DNA from: Streptomyces sp. NRRL B-24484
Lineage (GTDB): Bacteria; Actinomycetota; Actinomycetes; Streptomycetales; Streptomycetaceae
DNA length: 64,000 nucleotides
Direction: 5' to 3'
Assembly (NCBI RefSeq): GCF_000717715.1
Contig: NZ_JOAI01000014.1
Span: forward strand, 62,001-126,000
Under the pieces are notes generated by a model, which was not told the origin of the DNA, did no database searches, and saw only the letters and a list, made by a program, of their open reading frames with translations. The position numbers and the translations under genes are program-made. This document shows, in pieces, positions 10,044-20,217 of the stretch (position 1 is its first letter; each line of letters starts with the position of its first letter).

Positions 10044-13000
10044 TCAGTGCTGGACGAACACCGCCACCGTGCGGCCCGGCACCGTGAAGGTGCCGGTGGC
10101 CGGGTCGAAGGCGGACTGCTTCACCACCGCGTCCGCACCGTCGGCCTGCGCCGCGTGCAGCGCCTGGCCGGTGCCCTTGAGGGCGGCCAGGGTCTGCTGC
10201 CGGGCGGTGGGCGTGGCGTTGAAGACCACGGTGATGCCCTTCTCCGCACCGGGCAGGCCGGTGCCGTCCAGGTGCATGGTGATCACACCGGGAGCCTCCC
10301 CGGCGGTGCCGGAGAGCGGGAAGGACAGCCGCTTCTGCACCTCCGCGGCGGTGCTCAGCGAGAACAGCGGCGAGGACTGCCGGATCCGCAGGAACTGCTG
10401 GTACATCGAGGTCGAGGCCTTGGTCTCGTTGCAGCCGACGGCCAGCTTCGGGTCGGCGAGCAGCGACTTGGCGGTCGGCCACATCGACTTGTTGTCGGCG
10501 GCCATCGGCAGGCCGCGGCCCCAGCCGTTGCCCTGGGTGCAGTCCCAGTGGATGGCGTTGAACCAGTCGCCGGAGTCGAAGGCGTTGGCGTCCAGCGACT
10601 TGGAGCGCAGCAGGTCGCTGCCGGCCTGGGCGAAGCCGGGGCCCTGGCCCAGCGCGGTCAGCGACAGGCCGAGCGCCTGCATCCGGGCGCGGTCGGCCGG
10701 CGAGGTGCCGGTCGGCAGCTTGTAGGCGAGGGCGTCGAACAGGTCGGCGTTGTCGTGGGCGTCGAGGTACTCGACGGCCTCGCCGGGCTGGGCGGCGTAG
10801 CCGGTGGGGGCGCCGTTGTAGTCGACGGCCTTGCCGGTGACGGTCTTCCCGTTGGTGTCGGTGAAGGAGTAGCCGGCCAGGTTGCCGGTGAGACCGACCT
10901 TGACCTGGTCCATCTGGTGCAGCAGGCGGGCCTTCTGCTCGGCCGGGGTGCCGTTGTCCGCCGAGCCGTTGGGGTCGGTGAACAGGCCGGAGGCGAAGCC
11001 CTGCTGGGGCGCCGAGGAGAGCATGAAGTTGCCGCCGCGGGCGGCGTCGCGGATCCGGTCGTTGAAGGTCGCGATGCCGGTTCCGGCCATGTTGGTCTGG
11101 GTGGCCTGGACGAAGCGGGCGTCGTTGGCGACGACGCCGAAGTTCCAGCCCTCGCCGTACAGAAAGACGCTCGATCCGTCGACGCCGTCCTTCTGCGGGG
11201 TCAGCGCGCGCAGCGCGGACTGCACGTCCAGCATGGTCGACTTCGGGTCGATGCCCATCAGGTCGAAGCGGAAGCCGTCGACGCGGTACTGCCGGGCCCA
11301 GGTGACGACCGAGTCGACGACCAGCTTGTTCATCATGGCGTGCTCGGGCGCGGTGTCGGCGCAGCAGCTGTCCGTGGTGACCTTGCCGGTGTCGCTGAGC
11401 CGCTGGTAGTAGCCGGGGACGATCTTGTCGAGCACGGAGTGCTCGGCCTGTCCCGCGGCGGCGGTGTGGTTGTAGACCACGTCGAGGACGACCCGCAGGC
11501 CGGCGTCGTGCATGGCCTGCACCATCTGCCGGAACTGCACGGTGCGGGCGGTGCCGTTGGGGTCGGTGGCGTACGAGCCCTCGGGCACCGTGTAGTGCAG
11601 CGGGTCGTAGCCCCAGTTGTAGGCGTCGTCGGCCTGGACGGCGGCGACGCACTCCTGCTGCTTGTCGCTGTCGGCGGCGAGCGAGGCGAGGTCGCAGGCG
11701 GGCAGCTTCTGGTCGACGCGGTTCTCGCGGATGGTGGCGATGTCGAAGGTCGGCAGCAGGTGGATCGTGGTGACGCCGGCCTTGGCGAGGTCGCGCAGGT
11801 GCTGCATGCCGGCCGAGGCGGACCGGGTGAACGCCAGGTAGGTGCCGCGCTCGTCGGCCGGCACGGTGGTGTCGGCGCTGGAGAAGTCGCGGACGTGCAG
11901 CTCCTGGATCTGCTGCTTGGTGGCGGGGATCGCGGCCGGGCTGCGGTGCGCGTCCCAGCCCTTGGGCTTGGTGCCCGGCGCGGAGAGGTCGGCGACCAGG
12001 CTGCGGGTCGAGTCGGTGGAGAGCGCGACGGCGTACGGGTCGGTGACGGTGTTGGTCACCACCTGCTGGACGCTGGGCGCCCAGACCTTGACCTCGTACG
12101 TGTAGTACTTGCCGTCCAGGTCGTCCCGGTCGCGGGTGAGCGACCAGACGCCGGTGGCGTCGTCCCGCTTGAGCGGCACCTTCTTCGGGGTGCCGCCGGT
12201 GGCCTTGTCGTACAGGTCGACGGAGACCTCGGTGGCGGTCGGCGCCCAGAGCGAGAGGGTGACCCTGCGGGTGTCGTCGCCGAACCAGCCGCCCTCCTTG
12301 CGGCCGCTGTAGACCGGGCCGAGCTGGGCCTTGGCGGCCTTGGCGCCGTACAGGTCGTCGAGGGCGCCGGGGATCTGCACGCCGGTGGCGGCCAGCGCGG
12401 CACCGTTCGGCAGGTGCTCGGTGAAAACCAGCTGGCTGCGCAGGGCGTCGGTGATCCGGCCGGTGTCGCGGCCGTCGACGGTGAAGGCGCGGTAGCCGGC
12501 GAGGTGCGGGAAGGCGGCCTTCTGGGCGTCGGTGAGGGTGCCGGGGTTGAGCCGGATCCAGCGGCCGGGCTTGCTGAGCACGCCCTTGTCGACGGTGATG
12601 CCGCCGGCCGGGTCGAAGATCAGCTGGGCGCTGGTGCCGCCCTTGAGCGCGGCGTCGCCGGCGCCGTAGTTGGCGGGCACCACGACGGTCTTCGCGTCGA
12701 TCCACTGGGCGCGCGAGGAGGTGAGGTCGAGCTGCGAGGAGGTGCCGGCGGCCTGCGGCAGCAGGTAGCCCTCCTGGCCGCCGACGATCCAGATCTCGCG
12801 GCCGCTGGTGGCGAAGTTCAGCGACTGGTCCTGCGGGAGGTCCTTGTCGTTGCCGTTGTGGAGGATGTAGCTGAGGCTGGTCGCGCCCGCGGCGAGCGGC
12901 ACCTCGAAGACCGCGCCGTACGCGTCCTTGCGGGCCGGCATCAGCGGGCTGCCCCAGTCGGTGGGGTTGGCGGCGCCCGTCCAGTCGTGCAGGCCCCAGC

Positions 13001-15578
13001 CGTCGTAGTTGCCGTCCGCGCGGTGGTAGTGGATGACCGCGGTGTTCTCCTTCACCGGCACGGCCGGGTCCGGGTCGGCGGTGCGGACGGTCGGGTCGCC
13101 CTCCTTGATCCACACCTCGCCGGTGGTGCCGAGGTCGATGTGGCGGTCGGAGTCGACGTCCTTGGTGCCGTTGTTCTCCACGACGAAGCCGACGTCGGAG
13201 GCACCGGACTTCAGCTTGACGTAGGCGAAGGCGCCGTAGGCGTCGCGGCCGACGAAGCCGTGCCCGTCGGGCCAGGTGGTGGACTCGCCGTCGGCGAGGT
13301 CGCCCCAGGCGTAGAGGTTCCAGCCGTCGTAGTCGTTGTTCTTGCGCTGGTAGTGCACGACCGCGTACGGGCGGGAGGTGGAGCTCGGGGCCTGCTGCGG
13401 CACCGGGGCGCCGGTGGTGAAGGAGCTGGTGGTGGAGGCGAGCCGGCCGGCCGAGTCCTGGACGACGGCCTTGTAGCGGACGACGGTGCCGGGAGCGGCG
13501 GCCGAAACGTCCTGGGTGACCTTGAAGGCGCCGTTGTCGGCGGTGCCGAGGACCTGCCACGGGCCGGTGCCGACCTGCGCGGCGAAGGTGACCCGGTTGA
13601 AGCCGGTGCCGGGCACCCGGGCGCCGACGGTGACGGTGCCGGTGGAGCCGTCGCTGGGCGCCTGCAGGGTGATCTGCGGGCCGGCGGCGGGCTTGGCGAG
13701 CTTGCCGGCCGCCCTGTAGACCACCGAGGACATCGGCGGCACGGTGACGGTGAGCTTGCGGTCGGCGCCGGTGGTGCTCTTGGCGCCGGCGGCCGGGTAG
13801 ACCGGACGGAAGTCCATGCCGACGGAGTAGGTGTCCAGGGCGACGGTCTTCGGCTCGGCCGCATTGTTCACCGCGACGAGGTACTCGACCTGCTGCTTGG
13901 CGTCGATCCGGGAGAAGGCGTACACGCCCGGGCCGTCGGCGGCGTACCGCTCGATCTGGGCGCCGTCGGCGAGCGCCGGGTGGGCCTCGCGCAGCGAGGC
14001 GAGGTCGGAGATGCCCTCGTAGAGCGCGCCGTGCTTGCCGTACCGGTCGGCGGAGCCCTTGCTGCCGCCGATCACGTTGTCGGCGTTGTACGAGGGGGTC
14101 TTGGACGCGAACATGTCCTGCCGGGCGTCCTTGTCGCCGCCCGCGCCGGTGAAGCCCTGCTCGTCGCCGTAGTAGACGACCGGCTGGCCGCGGGTGAGGA
14201 ACTGCAGCTCGTTGGCGAGCAGGTCCTTCTTCAGCAGCAGGTCCTGGCCCGCGCCCGGGTTGTCGCTCTGCAGGAAGCTGCCGAAGCGGCCCATGTCGTG
14301 GTTGCCGAGGAAGGTCGGCAGCTCGTAGGCGTCGGTGGCGCCGGTGGTGTAGCGGTAGTCCTGCGCGTACAGCTCGGCGAGGGACTTGGCGGAGCCGTTC
14401 TGCGAGACGAACCGGCGGGCCGCGTCCTGGAAGGCGAAGTCCAGGGTGGCCTGCAGCTTGCCCTTGGTGACGTACGGCGCGGTGACGGACGGGTCGGCGG
14501 AGTAGACCTCGCCGAACATGAAGAAGTCCTTGTTGCCGCGCTGGGCGGCGAACTGCTTGAGCGCGGGCGCCCAGTTCTGCCAGAACGCCATGTTGACGTG
14601 CTTGACGGTGTCGATCCGGAAGCCGTCCACGCCGGCCTCGGAGACCCAGGTCTGGTAGATCTTCTTGAAACCCTCGACGACCTTGGGGTTCTGAGTGTCC
14701 AGGTCGTCCAGGCCGGAGAAGTCGCCCTCGGTGGCGGACTCGCCGACGAAGGTCGAGTTGCCGCGGTTGTGGTAGAGCGAGGGGTCGTTCAGCCAGGACG
14801 GCACCTTGGCGTTCGCGTCGGCCGGGGTGCGCAGCACCGGGCTGTAGGGGAACGAGTCCTTGGTGATCTTCGGCCAGGCGGCGCCGGCGTCGGCGACGGC
14901 GGTCTCGTCGACCGGGTTGCCGTCCGCGTCCAGGGTCGGGTAGGCGCCGGCGGAGCGGTAGTCGTAGCTGTGCTCGGCGAAGTCGACGACGTCGGCGGTG
15001 TGGTTGGTGATGACGTCGAAGAAGACCTTGATGCCCTTGTCGTGCGCCTTGCGGATCAGCTCCTTGAGCTGGTCGTTGGTGCCGAAGTGCGGGTCGACCT
15101 GGGTGAAGTCGGTGATCCAGTAGCCGTGGTAGCCGGCCGAGGCGTCGGCCCCGGTGCCCTGCACGGGCTTGTTCTTGAAGATCGGCGCCATCCAGATGGC
15201 GGTGGTGCCGAGGTCCTCGATGTAGTCCAGCTTGTCGATCAGGCCCTGCAGGTCGCCGCCGTGGTAGAAGCCCTTGTCGGCGGGGTCGAAGCCGTTGTCG
15301 AGGCGGCCGCCGGTGATGCCCCCGGTGTCGTTCGCGGTGTTTCCGTCGGCGAAGCGGTCGGGAAGGACGAAGTAGAACTGCTCCCGCGTGAGGTCGTGCC
15401 GGGCCGCGGTGGCGGCGAGCGCGGCGTCGGAGGGCGGGGCGGGCGGGGCCGCGGCGGCGGCCAGCGGAGCCGAACCGAGGGTGGCGGAGATCAGGGACGC
15501 GGCCAGCAGGACGGCTGCTCGGCGGGGTCTGCGGTACGGGGTGGTGCTCCGAGAACGGCGGGGCTGAGCATCGGCCAC
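10044..15578 (-). CDS. Giant secreted bifunctional alpha-amylase/pullulanase
   Basis: 1,844 residues from a GTG with AAGGGAG upstream. Order: signal peptide; first GH13 barrel (FVLPDRFADG; DGFRIDTVKH near 316; GEVYSADP; FLGNHDMGRFG); Ig-like segment (around 635-727); two CBM41/PUD-type modules (VHYQRKNNDYDGWNLYAWG and IHYHRADGNYDGWGLHDW, around 733-940); CBM48-like region; second GH13 domain of pullulanase type with the YNWGYDP signature (about 1318), DGFRFDLMGID (about 1435) and GEGWNF. It should cleave both alpha-1,4 and alpha-1,6 bonds of starch or pullulan outside the cell. Streptomyces coelicolor has a comparable amylase/dextrinase. Both barrels keep catalytic Asp and Glu. The antisense strand is open throughout but is a composition artefact. 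Confidence 0.93.
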   Translation of the reverse strand: MADAQPRRSRSTTPYRRPRRAAVLLAASLISATLGSAPLAAAAAPPAPPSDAALAATAARHDLTREQFYFVLPDRFADGNTANDTGGITGGRLDNGFDPADKGFYHGGDLQGLIDKLDYIEDLGTTAIWMAPIFKNKPVQGTGADASAGYHGYWITDFTQVDPHFGTNDQLKELIRKAHDKGIKVFFDVITNHTADVVDFAEHSYDYRSAGAYPTLDADGNPVDETAVADAGAAWPKITKDSFPYSPVLRTPADANAKVPSWLNDPSLYHNRGNSTFVGESATEGDFSGLDDLDTQNPKVVEGFKKIYQTWVSEAGVDGFRIDTVKHVNMAFWQNWAPALKQFAAQRGNKDFFMFGEVYSADPSVTAPYVTKGKLQATLDFAFQDAARRFVSQNGSAKSLAELYAQDYRYTTGATDAYELPTFLGNHDMGRFGSFLQSDNPGAGQDLLLKKDLLANELQFLTRGQPVVYYGDEQGFTGAGGDKDARQDMFASKTPSYNADNVIGGSKGSADRYGKHGALYEGISDLASLREAHPALADGAQIERYAADGPGVYAFSRIDAKQQVEYLVAVNNAAEPKTVALDTYSVGMDFRPVYPAAGAKSTTGADRKLTVTVPPMSSVVYRAAGKLAKPAAGPQITLQAPSDGSTGTVTVGARVPGTGFNRVTFAAQVGTGPWQVLGTADNGAFKVTQDVSAAAPGTVVRYKAVVQDSAGRLASTTSSFTTGAPVPQQAPSSTSRPYAVVHYQRKNNDYDGWNLYAWGDLADGESTTWPDGHGFVGRDAYGAFAYVKLKSGASDVGFVVENNGTKDVDSDRHIDLGTTGEVWIKEGDPTVRTADPDPAVPVKENTAVIHYHRADGNYDGWGLHDWTGAANPTDWGSPLMPARKDAYGAVFEVPLAAGATSLSYILHNGNDKDLPQDQSLNFATSGREIWIVGGQEGYLLPQAAGTSSQLDLTSSRAQWIDAKTVVVPANYGAGDAALKGGTSAQLIFDPAGGITVDKGVLSKPGRWIRLNPGTLTDAQKAAFPHLAGYRAFTVDGRDTGRITDALRSQLVFTEHLPNGAALAATGVQIPGALDDLYGAKAAKAQLGPVYSGRKEGGWFGDDTRRVTLSLWAPTATEVSVDLYDKATGGTPKKVPLKRDDATGVWSLTRDRDDLDGKYYTYEVKVWAPSVQQVVTNTVTDPYAVALSTDSTRSLVADLSAPGTKPKGWDAHRSPAAIPATKQQIQELHVRDFSSADTTVPADERGTYLAFTRSASAGMQHLRDLAKAGVTTIHLLPTFDIATIRENRVDQKLPACDLASLAADSDKQQECVAAVQADDAYNWGYDPLHYTVPEGSYATDPNGTARTVQFRQMVQAMHDAGLRVVLDVVYNHTAAAGQAEHSVLDKIVPGYYQRLSDTGKVTTDSCCADTAPEHAMMNKLVVDSVVTWARQYRVDGFRFDLMGIDPKSTMLDVQSALRALTPQKDGVDGSSVFLYGEGWNFGVVANDARFVQATQTNMAGTGIATFNDRIRDAARGGNFMLSSAPQQGFASGLFTDPNGSADNGTPAEQKARLLHQMDQVKVGLTGNLAGYSFTDTNGKTVTGKAVDYNGAPTGYAAQPGEAVEYLDAHDNADLFDALAYKLPTGTSPADRARMQALGLSLTALGQGPGFAQAGSDLLRSKSLDANAFDSGDWFNAIHWDCTQGNGWGRGLPMAADNKSMWPTAKSLLADPKLAVGCNETKASTSMYQQFLRIRQSSPLFSLSTAAEVQKRLSFPLSGTAGEAPGVITMHLDGTGLPGAEKGITVVFNATPTARQQTLAALKGTGQALHAAQADGADAVVKQSAFDPATGTFTVPGRTVAVFVQH

Positions 15579-15639
15579 AGCGGGCTCCCTTGGGGCGGCT
15601 CGTTCGTCATTGAGTTGAGGTGGCGTGGACGCTAGCGCG

Positions 15640-15677
15640 CTGCAAGATGTTTCAGCAAGATGCAGAAAATGTTGCAA
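15640..15677 (-). promoter_or_regulatory. MalR/Reg1-type repeats upstream of amylopullulanase
   Basis: CTGCAAG (15640-15646), a second AGCAAGATGCAG element (15654-15665) and GTTGCAA (15671-15677), 60-100 bp upstream of the start. They match the heptamers in the alpha-amylase promoter, supporting co-regulation by a maltose-responsive repressor. The rest of 15579-15948 holds no gene I can support. Confidence 0.6.
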
Positions 15678-15948
15678 CCAACCTCTTGACCGAACCGTTG
15701 CGAAGGCCGCACAGTCGTACGTACGCCCGGGTTGTACCGCCGGATGCCGGGCGCGTTCCACGGGGCCGCCCGTCGGGTCCGGACGACCCGGTCCGGTGCC
15801 TGACAGCACCCGACGGGCTCCCCCGTGGGCCGCACCGCGCCCGGGCGCCGGGGCCTCCCCGGTTCGACCCCTGTGCTGCGCACACGCAACAATGGATTGC
15901 ATGCGTCCCCCCAGGCCCACTCCCCCTCCGTCCACAGGGGGACAGCCG

Positions 15949-16977
15949 GTGAAGAATCCCCGACCAGAGGATGAGCGGACGGCCACGGGACGTCTGGCAG
16001 ACTTCTCGTCCATGGGGGAACCGACCGAGATCCACGCAGCCGACGCCGACCGCGCCGGTACGGCGTCCACCGGCGGTTCCGTCCCGGGCGAGGACGGGCA
16101 CCACGGGACCTCGCTGCCGGACGGAGCCACCAGCGCCGCCCGTACGCGCTCCGCCGCGCTCCGCGCGCGGGTCCGCACCCAGCGCCGCTCCCCCGCCCGG
16201 CCCCGGCTCTGGTTCGAGCTGGCGCTGATCGGCATCAGCTACTGGCTGTACTCACTGGTGCGCAACGCCGTCCCCGAGCAGGCCGCGATCGCCCAGAAGC
16301 ACGCCGACTGGGTGTGGCGCTTCGAACGCACCCTCGGCGTCGGCATAGAGCGGGCGGTCAACCACACCGTCGACCGGGCCGAGTGGTTGATCGTCGGTAT
16401 GAACTACTACTACGCGACCCTGCACTTCATCGTCACGATCGGGGTGCTGGTCTGGCTGTACCGCAGGCATCCCGGCCGCTACGCGGCCACCCGCACCGTC
16501 CTGTTCGTGACCACCGGCATCGCCCTGGTCGGCTTCTACTGCTTCCCCCTGGCACCGCCCCGCCTGATGACCGGCGGCAACTTCATCGACACCGTCGCCG
16601 CCCACCACACCTGGGGATCGATGGCCTCCGGCCCGGCGGCGCACGTCTCCAACCAGTACGCGGCGATGCCCTCGATGCACATCGGCTGGTCGCTCTGGTG
16701 CGGTCTGACGATCTTCTTCCTGGCCCGCCGCACCTGGGTGCGGGTGCTCGGCCTGCTCTACCCGGCCGCCACCCTGGTCGTGATCATCTCGACCGCCAAC
16801 CACTTCTGGATGGACGCCGTCGGCGGCGTCCTCTGCCTCGCGGTCGGCTTCCTGGCCGCCCGGCTGCTCTACCACGTCTGGTCGTACCAGCTGCCCAGGG
16901 TGCCGGGCGGGCCCCGCCCGCAGCCGGTCACCGTCCCGGTGCACTGGACGACCCCGGTCGGCGCCGGGCGCCACTGA
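15949..16977 (+). CDS. PAP2-superfamily membrane phosphatase/phosphotransferase
   Basis: About 342 residues from a GTG with AGGGGGA upstream; an ATG at 16012 is a plausible shorter start. A low-complexity hydrophilic N-terminus of about 85 residues precedes six or so membrane helices. The PAP2/Aur1-Ipt1-type motif residues are visible in SMHIGWSLW and NHFWMDAVGG (active-site His pair and Asp). Such proteins dephosphorylate or transfer phosphoryl head groups of membrane lipids. It converges on glnE, with no operon partner on its strand. Confidence 0.82.
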   Translation: MKNPRPEDERTATGRLADFSSMGEPTEIHAADADRAGTASTGGSVPGEDGHHGTSLPDGATSAARTRSAALRARVRTQRRSPARPRLWFELALIGISYWLYSLVRNAVPEQAAIAQKHADWVWRFERTLGVGIERAVNHTVDRAEWLIVGMNYYYATLHFIVTIGVLVWLYRRHPGRYAATRTVLFVTTGIALVGFYCFPLAPPRLMTGGNFIDTVAAHHTWGSMASGPAAHVSNQYAAMPSMHIGWSLWCGLTIFFLARRTWVRVLGLLYPAATLVVIISTANHFWMDAVGGVLCLAVGFLAARLLYHVWSYQLPRVPGGPRPQPVTVPVHWTTPVGAGRH

Positions 16978-17017
16978 GCCCGGCCGGCACCCGGCGGCGC
17001 GCCCCGGAGGGCGGCCG

Positions 17018-20000
17018 TCACGGACCGTAGAACAGCCGCTCCACCACCGCACGGGCCCGCCGGGTGGTGCGCCGGTAGTCGTCCACCAGCTCCCCGGAGT
17101 GGCCGGCCCCGTAGTCCAGGTAGCGGGCGACGCCGGACAGCTCCCTGGCGTCCCCGGGGAAGCTGTCCCCCGGCCGGCCGCGCACCAGCATCACCGCGCT
17201 GCGCACCCGGGAGGCGAGCACCCAGGCGGCGTCCAGCACCATCGCGTCGTCGTGCGAGACCAGCCCGGCCCGGGCGGCCTCCGCGAGCGCCGCCCGCGTC
17301 CGGGTGGTGCGCAGCCCCGGCAGTTCGTGGCCGTGCTGGAGCTGGAGGAGCTGCACCACCCACTCGACGTCGGCGAGCCCGCCCCGGCCGATCTTGGTGT
17401 GGGTGGTGGGGTCGGCTCCCCGCGGCAGCCGCTCGGACTCGATCCGGGCCTTGATCCGCCGGATCTCCGTCAGGTCCCGCTCCGGCACGCCGCCGCCCGG
17501 GTAGCGCATCGGGTCGATCAGCGCCCGGAAGCGCTCCCCCAGCTCGGCGTCGCCGGCGACCGGCTCGGCCCGCAGCAGCGCCTGGCTCTCCCATGCGTGC
17601 GACCACCGCCGGTAGTAGGCGGCGTACGAGGCGAGGGTGCGCACCAGCGGGCCGTTGCGGCCCTCCGGACGCAGGTCGGCGTCGACCAGCAGCGGCGGCT
17701 CGGTGGAGGGGGCGGCGAGCAGGGTGCGCAGTTCGTGGCAGACGGCGTGGGCGGCCCTGGCGGCGTCCTCGTCGAGGGCCTCCAGCACCGGCTCGTGGAC
17801 GAGCAGGACGTCCGCGTCGGAGCCGTAGCCGAGCTCGTGACCGCCGAACCGGCCCATCGCGATGACGGCGATCCTGGTCGGCAGCTCGCCGTTGCGGGCC
17901 TCCCAGCCGGCGATGCAGGCGCGCAGGGCGCCCTGCAGGGTGGCGGCGTTGAGGGCGGTGAGCGCCTCGGCCGCGGTGTCGAGGGCCTCGGCCGGGTCGT
18001 CGCCGAGGCGGCCGAGCACGTCGGCGGCGGAGGTCCGGAACAGTTCGCGGCGACGGACCGCCCGGGCCGCGGCGACACCCGCGGCGGCGCCGTCGGCCCG
18101 GCCGACCGCGGCGAGGATCTCCTGCTCCAGGGCGGCCCGGCCGCGCGGCACCAGGCCCTGCGGGTCGCCGAGCATGGCGACCGCCTCGGGGGCGCGCAGC
18201 AGCAGGTCCGGGGCGAGCCGCCCGGCCGACAGCACCCGGGCGAGCTGCTCGGCGGCCGCGCCCTCGTCGCGCAGCAGCCGCAGGTACCAGGGGGTGCGGC
18301 CGAGCGCGTCGGAGACCTGCCGGAAGTTGAGCAGTCCGGCGTCCGGGTCGGCGGAGTCGGCGAACCAGCCGAGCAGGACGGGCAGCAGGGTGCGCTGGAT
18401 GGCCGCCTTGCGGCTGACGCCCGAGGCGAGGGCGGACAGGTGGCGCAGCGCGGCCGCGGGGTCGGCGTAGCCGAGCGCCTCCAGCCGGGCCTTGGCGGCG
18501 TCGGCGCGCAGGCCCGCCGCGCCGACGGGCAGCTCCGCGACGGCGTCCAGCAGCGGCCGGTAGAACAGCCGCTCGTGCAGGCGGCGGACCTCGACGGCGT
18601 GCCGCCGCCATTCGCGGTGCAGGGCGGCGACCGGGTCGGCCCGGGTGTCGTCGTTGATCAGGGCGGAGAGCGAGCGGGCCAGCCGGCGCTGGTCGGCCTC
18701 GCCGGTCGGCATCAGGTGGGTGCGGCGCAGCCGGTACAGCTGGATGCGGTGCTCCATGGCGCGCAGGAAGCGGTACGCGGTGTCGAGGGAGGCCGCGTCG
18801 GCGCGGCCGACGTACCCGCCCGCGCTGAGCGCCTGCAGCGCCTGCAGGGTGTTGCCGCTGCGCAGCGAGGGGTCGGTGCGGCCGTGCACCAGCTGGAGCA
18901 GCTGGACGGCGAACTCGACGTCGCGCAGGCCGCCGGGGCCGAGCTTGAGCTGCCGGTCGAGCTCGGTGGCGGGGATCGCGTCGACCACTCGGCGGCGCAT
19001 CTGCTGGACGTCGGCGACGAAGTTCTCGCGCGCGGCGGCCTGCCAGACCAGCGGGGCGATGGCCTCGGTGTAGGCGGCGCCGAGCTCGGTGTCGCCGGCC
19101 ACCGGGCGGGCCTTGAGCAGGGCCTGGAACTCCCAGGTCTTGGCCCAGCGCTGGTAGTAGGCGAGGTGGCTGGCGAGGGTGCGCACCAGCGGGCCGTTGC
19201 GGCCCTCGGGGCGGAGGTTGGCGTCGACCGGCCAGATCACGCCCTCGCCGGTGGTGTCGGAGCAGATCCGCATCAGCCGGGCGGCGAGGCGGGTGGCGGC
19301 CTGCATCGCCCGGTGCTCCTCGACCTCCTCGCGCGGCTCGGCGACGAAGATCACGTCCACGTCGGAGACGTAGTTGAGTTCGCCGCCGCCGCACTTGCCC
19401 ATGCCGATCACGGCGAGCCGGCAGGCGGCCGCGGCGTCCGGGTCCTCGTCGCCGGCGATGTCCAGGGCGGTCTGCAGGGTGGCGCCGGCGAGGTCGGCGA
19501 GTTCGGCGGAGGCCTGCGACAGGTCGGTGGTGCCGGTGAGGTCGCGGGCGGCGATGGCGAGCAGGCAGCGCCGGTAGGCGGTGCGCAGGACGTCGGGGCG
19601 GCGCTGCGGGTCGGCGGCCCAGACGCGCTCGGCGAGGGCGCGGCGGAACTCGGCGGCGCCGGGGTGGATGTCGTGCTGCTCGAAGCTGACCAGCGCGTGC
19701 CAGTCCTCCGGGTGGCGGGCCAGGTGGTCGCCGAGGGAGGCGGAGGCGCCGAGGACGGCGAGCAGGCGGTCACGCAGCGGCTTGGCGGTGGTGAGGGTGT
19801 CGCGCAGGGTGTGCCGCTCGGGCTCGTCGAGGGCCTCCAGCAGACGGGCGAGGCCGAGCAGGGCGAGGTCGGGGTCGGCGGTGGAGCCGAGCGAGTCCAG
19901 CAGCAGGGAGTCGCCGGCGAGGCCGGTGAGCGCCGGTTCGGCGAGGCGCGCCACGGCCGCGTCCGGGTCCTCGAAGCCGCGCCTGACCAGGCGTACCTCC

Positions 20001-20041
20001 AGGCGGCTGGTCCGGCCGCCGGTCCGTTCCTCCACCGACAT
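17018..20041 (-). CDS. glnE: Glutamine synthetase adenylyltransferase/deadenylase
   Basis: 1,007 residues from an ATG with GGGAGG upstream. Duplicated nucleotidyltransferase architecture: the N-terminal half carries GMGKCGGGELNYVSDVDVIF and DANLRPEGRNGPLVR, the C-terminal half AMGRFGGHELGYGSDADVL and DADLRPEGRNGPLVR. One half adds and the other removes AMP from the GlnA tyrosine under PII control. In actinobacteria glnE lies near glnA2, as here (about 4.4 kb away). Length and motifs are complete. Confidence 0.96.
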   Translation of the reverse strand: MSVEERTGGRTSRLEVRLVRRGFEDPDAAVARLAEPALTGLAGDSLLLDSLGSTADPDLALLGLARLLEALDEPERHTLRDTLTTAKPLRDRLLAVLGASASLGDHLARHPEDWHALVSFEQHDIHPGAAEFRRALAERVWAADPQRRPDVLRTAYRRCLLAIAARDLTGTTDLSQASAELADLAGATLQTALDIAGDEDPDAAAACRLAVIGMGKCGGGELNYVSDVDVIFVAEPREEVEEHRAMQAATRLAARLMRICSDTTGEGVIWPVDANLRPEGRNGPLVRTLASHLAYYQRWAKTWEFQALLKARPVAGDTELGAAYTEAIAPLVWQAAARENFVADVQQMRRRVVDAIPATELDRQLKLGPGGLRDVEFAVQLLQLVHGRTDPSLRSGNTLQALQALSAGGYVGRADAASLDTAYRFLRAMEHRIQLYRLRRTHLMPTGEADQRRLARSLSALINDDTRADPVAALHREWRRHAVEVRRLHERLFYRPLLDAVAELPVGAAGLRADAAKARLEALGYADPAAALRHLSALASGVSRKAAIQRTLLPVLLGWFADSADPDAGLLNFRQVSDALGRTPWYLRLLRDEGAAAEQLARVLSAGRLAPDLLLRAPEAVAMLGDPQGLVPRGRAALEQEILAAVGRADGAAAGVAAARAVRRRELFRTSAADVLGRLGDDPAEALDTAAEALTALNAATLQGALRACIAGWEARNGELPTRIAVIAMGRFGGHELGYGSDADVLLVHEPVLEALDEDAARAAHAVCHELRTLLAAPSTEPPLLVDADLRPEGRNGPLVRTLASYAAYYRRWSHAWESQALLRAEPVAGDAELGERFRALIDPMRYPGGGVPERDLTEIRRIKARIESERLPRGADPTTHTKIGRGGLADVEWVVQLLQLQHGHELPGLRTTRTRAALAEAARAGLVSHDDAMVLDAAWVLASRVRSAVMLVRGRPGDSFPGDARELSGVARYLDYGAGHSGELVDDYRRTTRRARAVVERLFYGP

Positions 20042-20130
20042 CGCCCCTCCCGGTGTTCGCGGCCCGTCCGACGGGTGCGCGTCTACGAGCCTACGGGCCG
20101 CGGTGGGCCGCGGCCCGTCCGGCCCACGGC

Positions 20131-20215
20131 AGTTGTCCTCACGACGGACGCCGCACGGGAGTGCGCGGGGGCACCTCCCACGCGCCCCCGAATCGACCAC
20201 CCGCGCGAGGACAAC
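20131..20215. repeat. Inverted repeat between the glycosyltransferase and glnE
   Basis: GTTGTCCTC (20132-20140) and GAGGACAAC (20207-20215) flank an inner CGGGGGC/GCCCCCG-type hairpin. It lies immediately after the glycosyltransferase stop, so a transcription terminator is the simplest reading. Confidence 0.4.
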
Positions 20216-20217
20216 CG

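Noticed and set aside
9771..15635. A continuous open frame of 1,954 codons on the plus strand
   Set aside because: It lies antisense to the amylopullulanase, reads as Gly/Val/Arg/Ala-rich low-complexity protein without domains, and results from high-GC codon bias.
20131..20215. GTTGTCCTC/GAGGACAAC as a regulatory palindrome for glnE
   Set aside because: It follows the glycosyltransferase stop and encloses another hairpin, so a terminator is simpler; kept as a low-confidence repeat.
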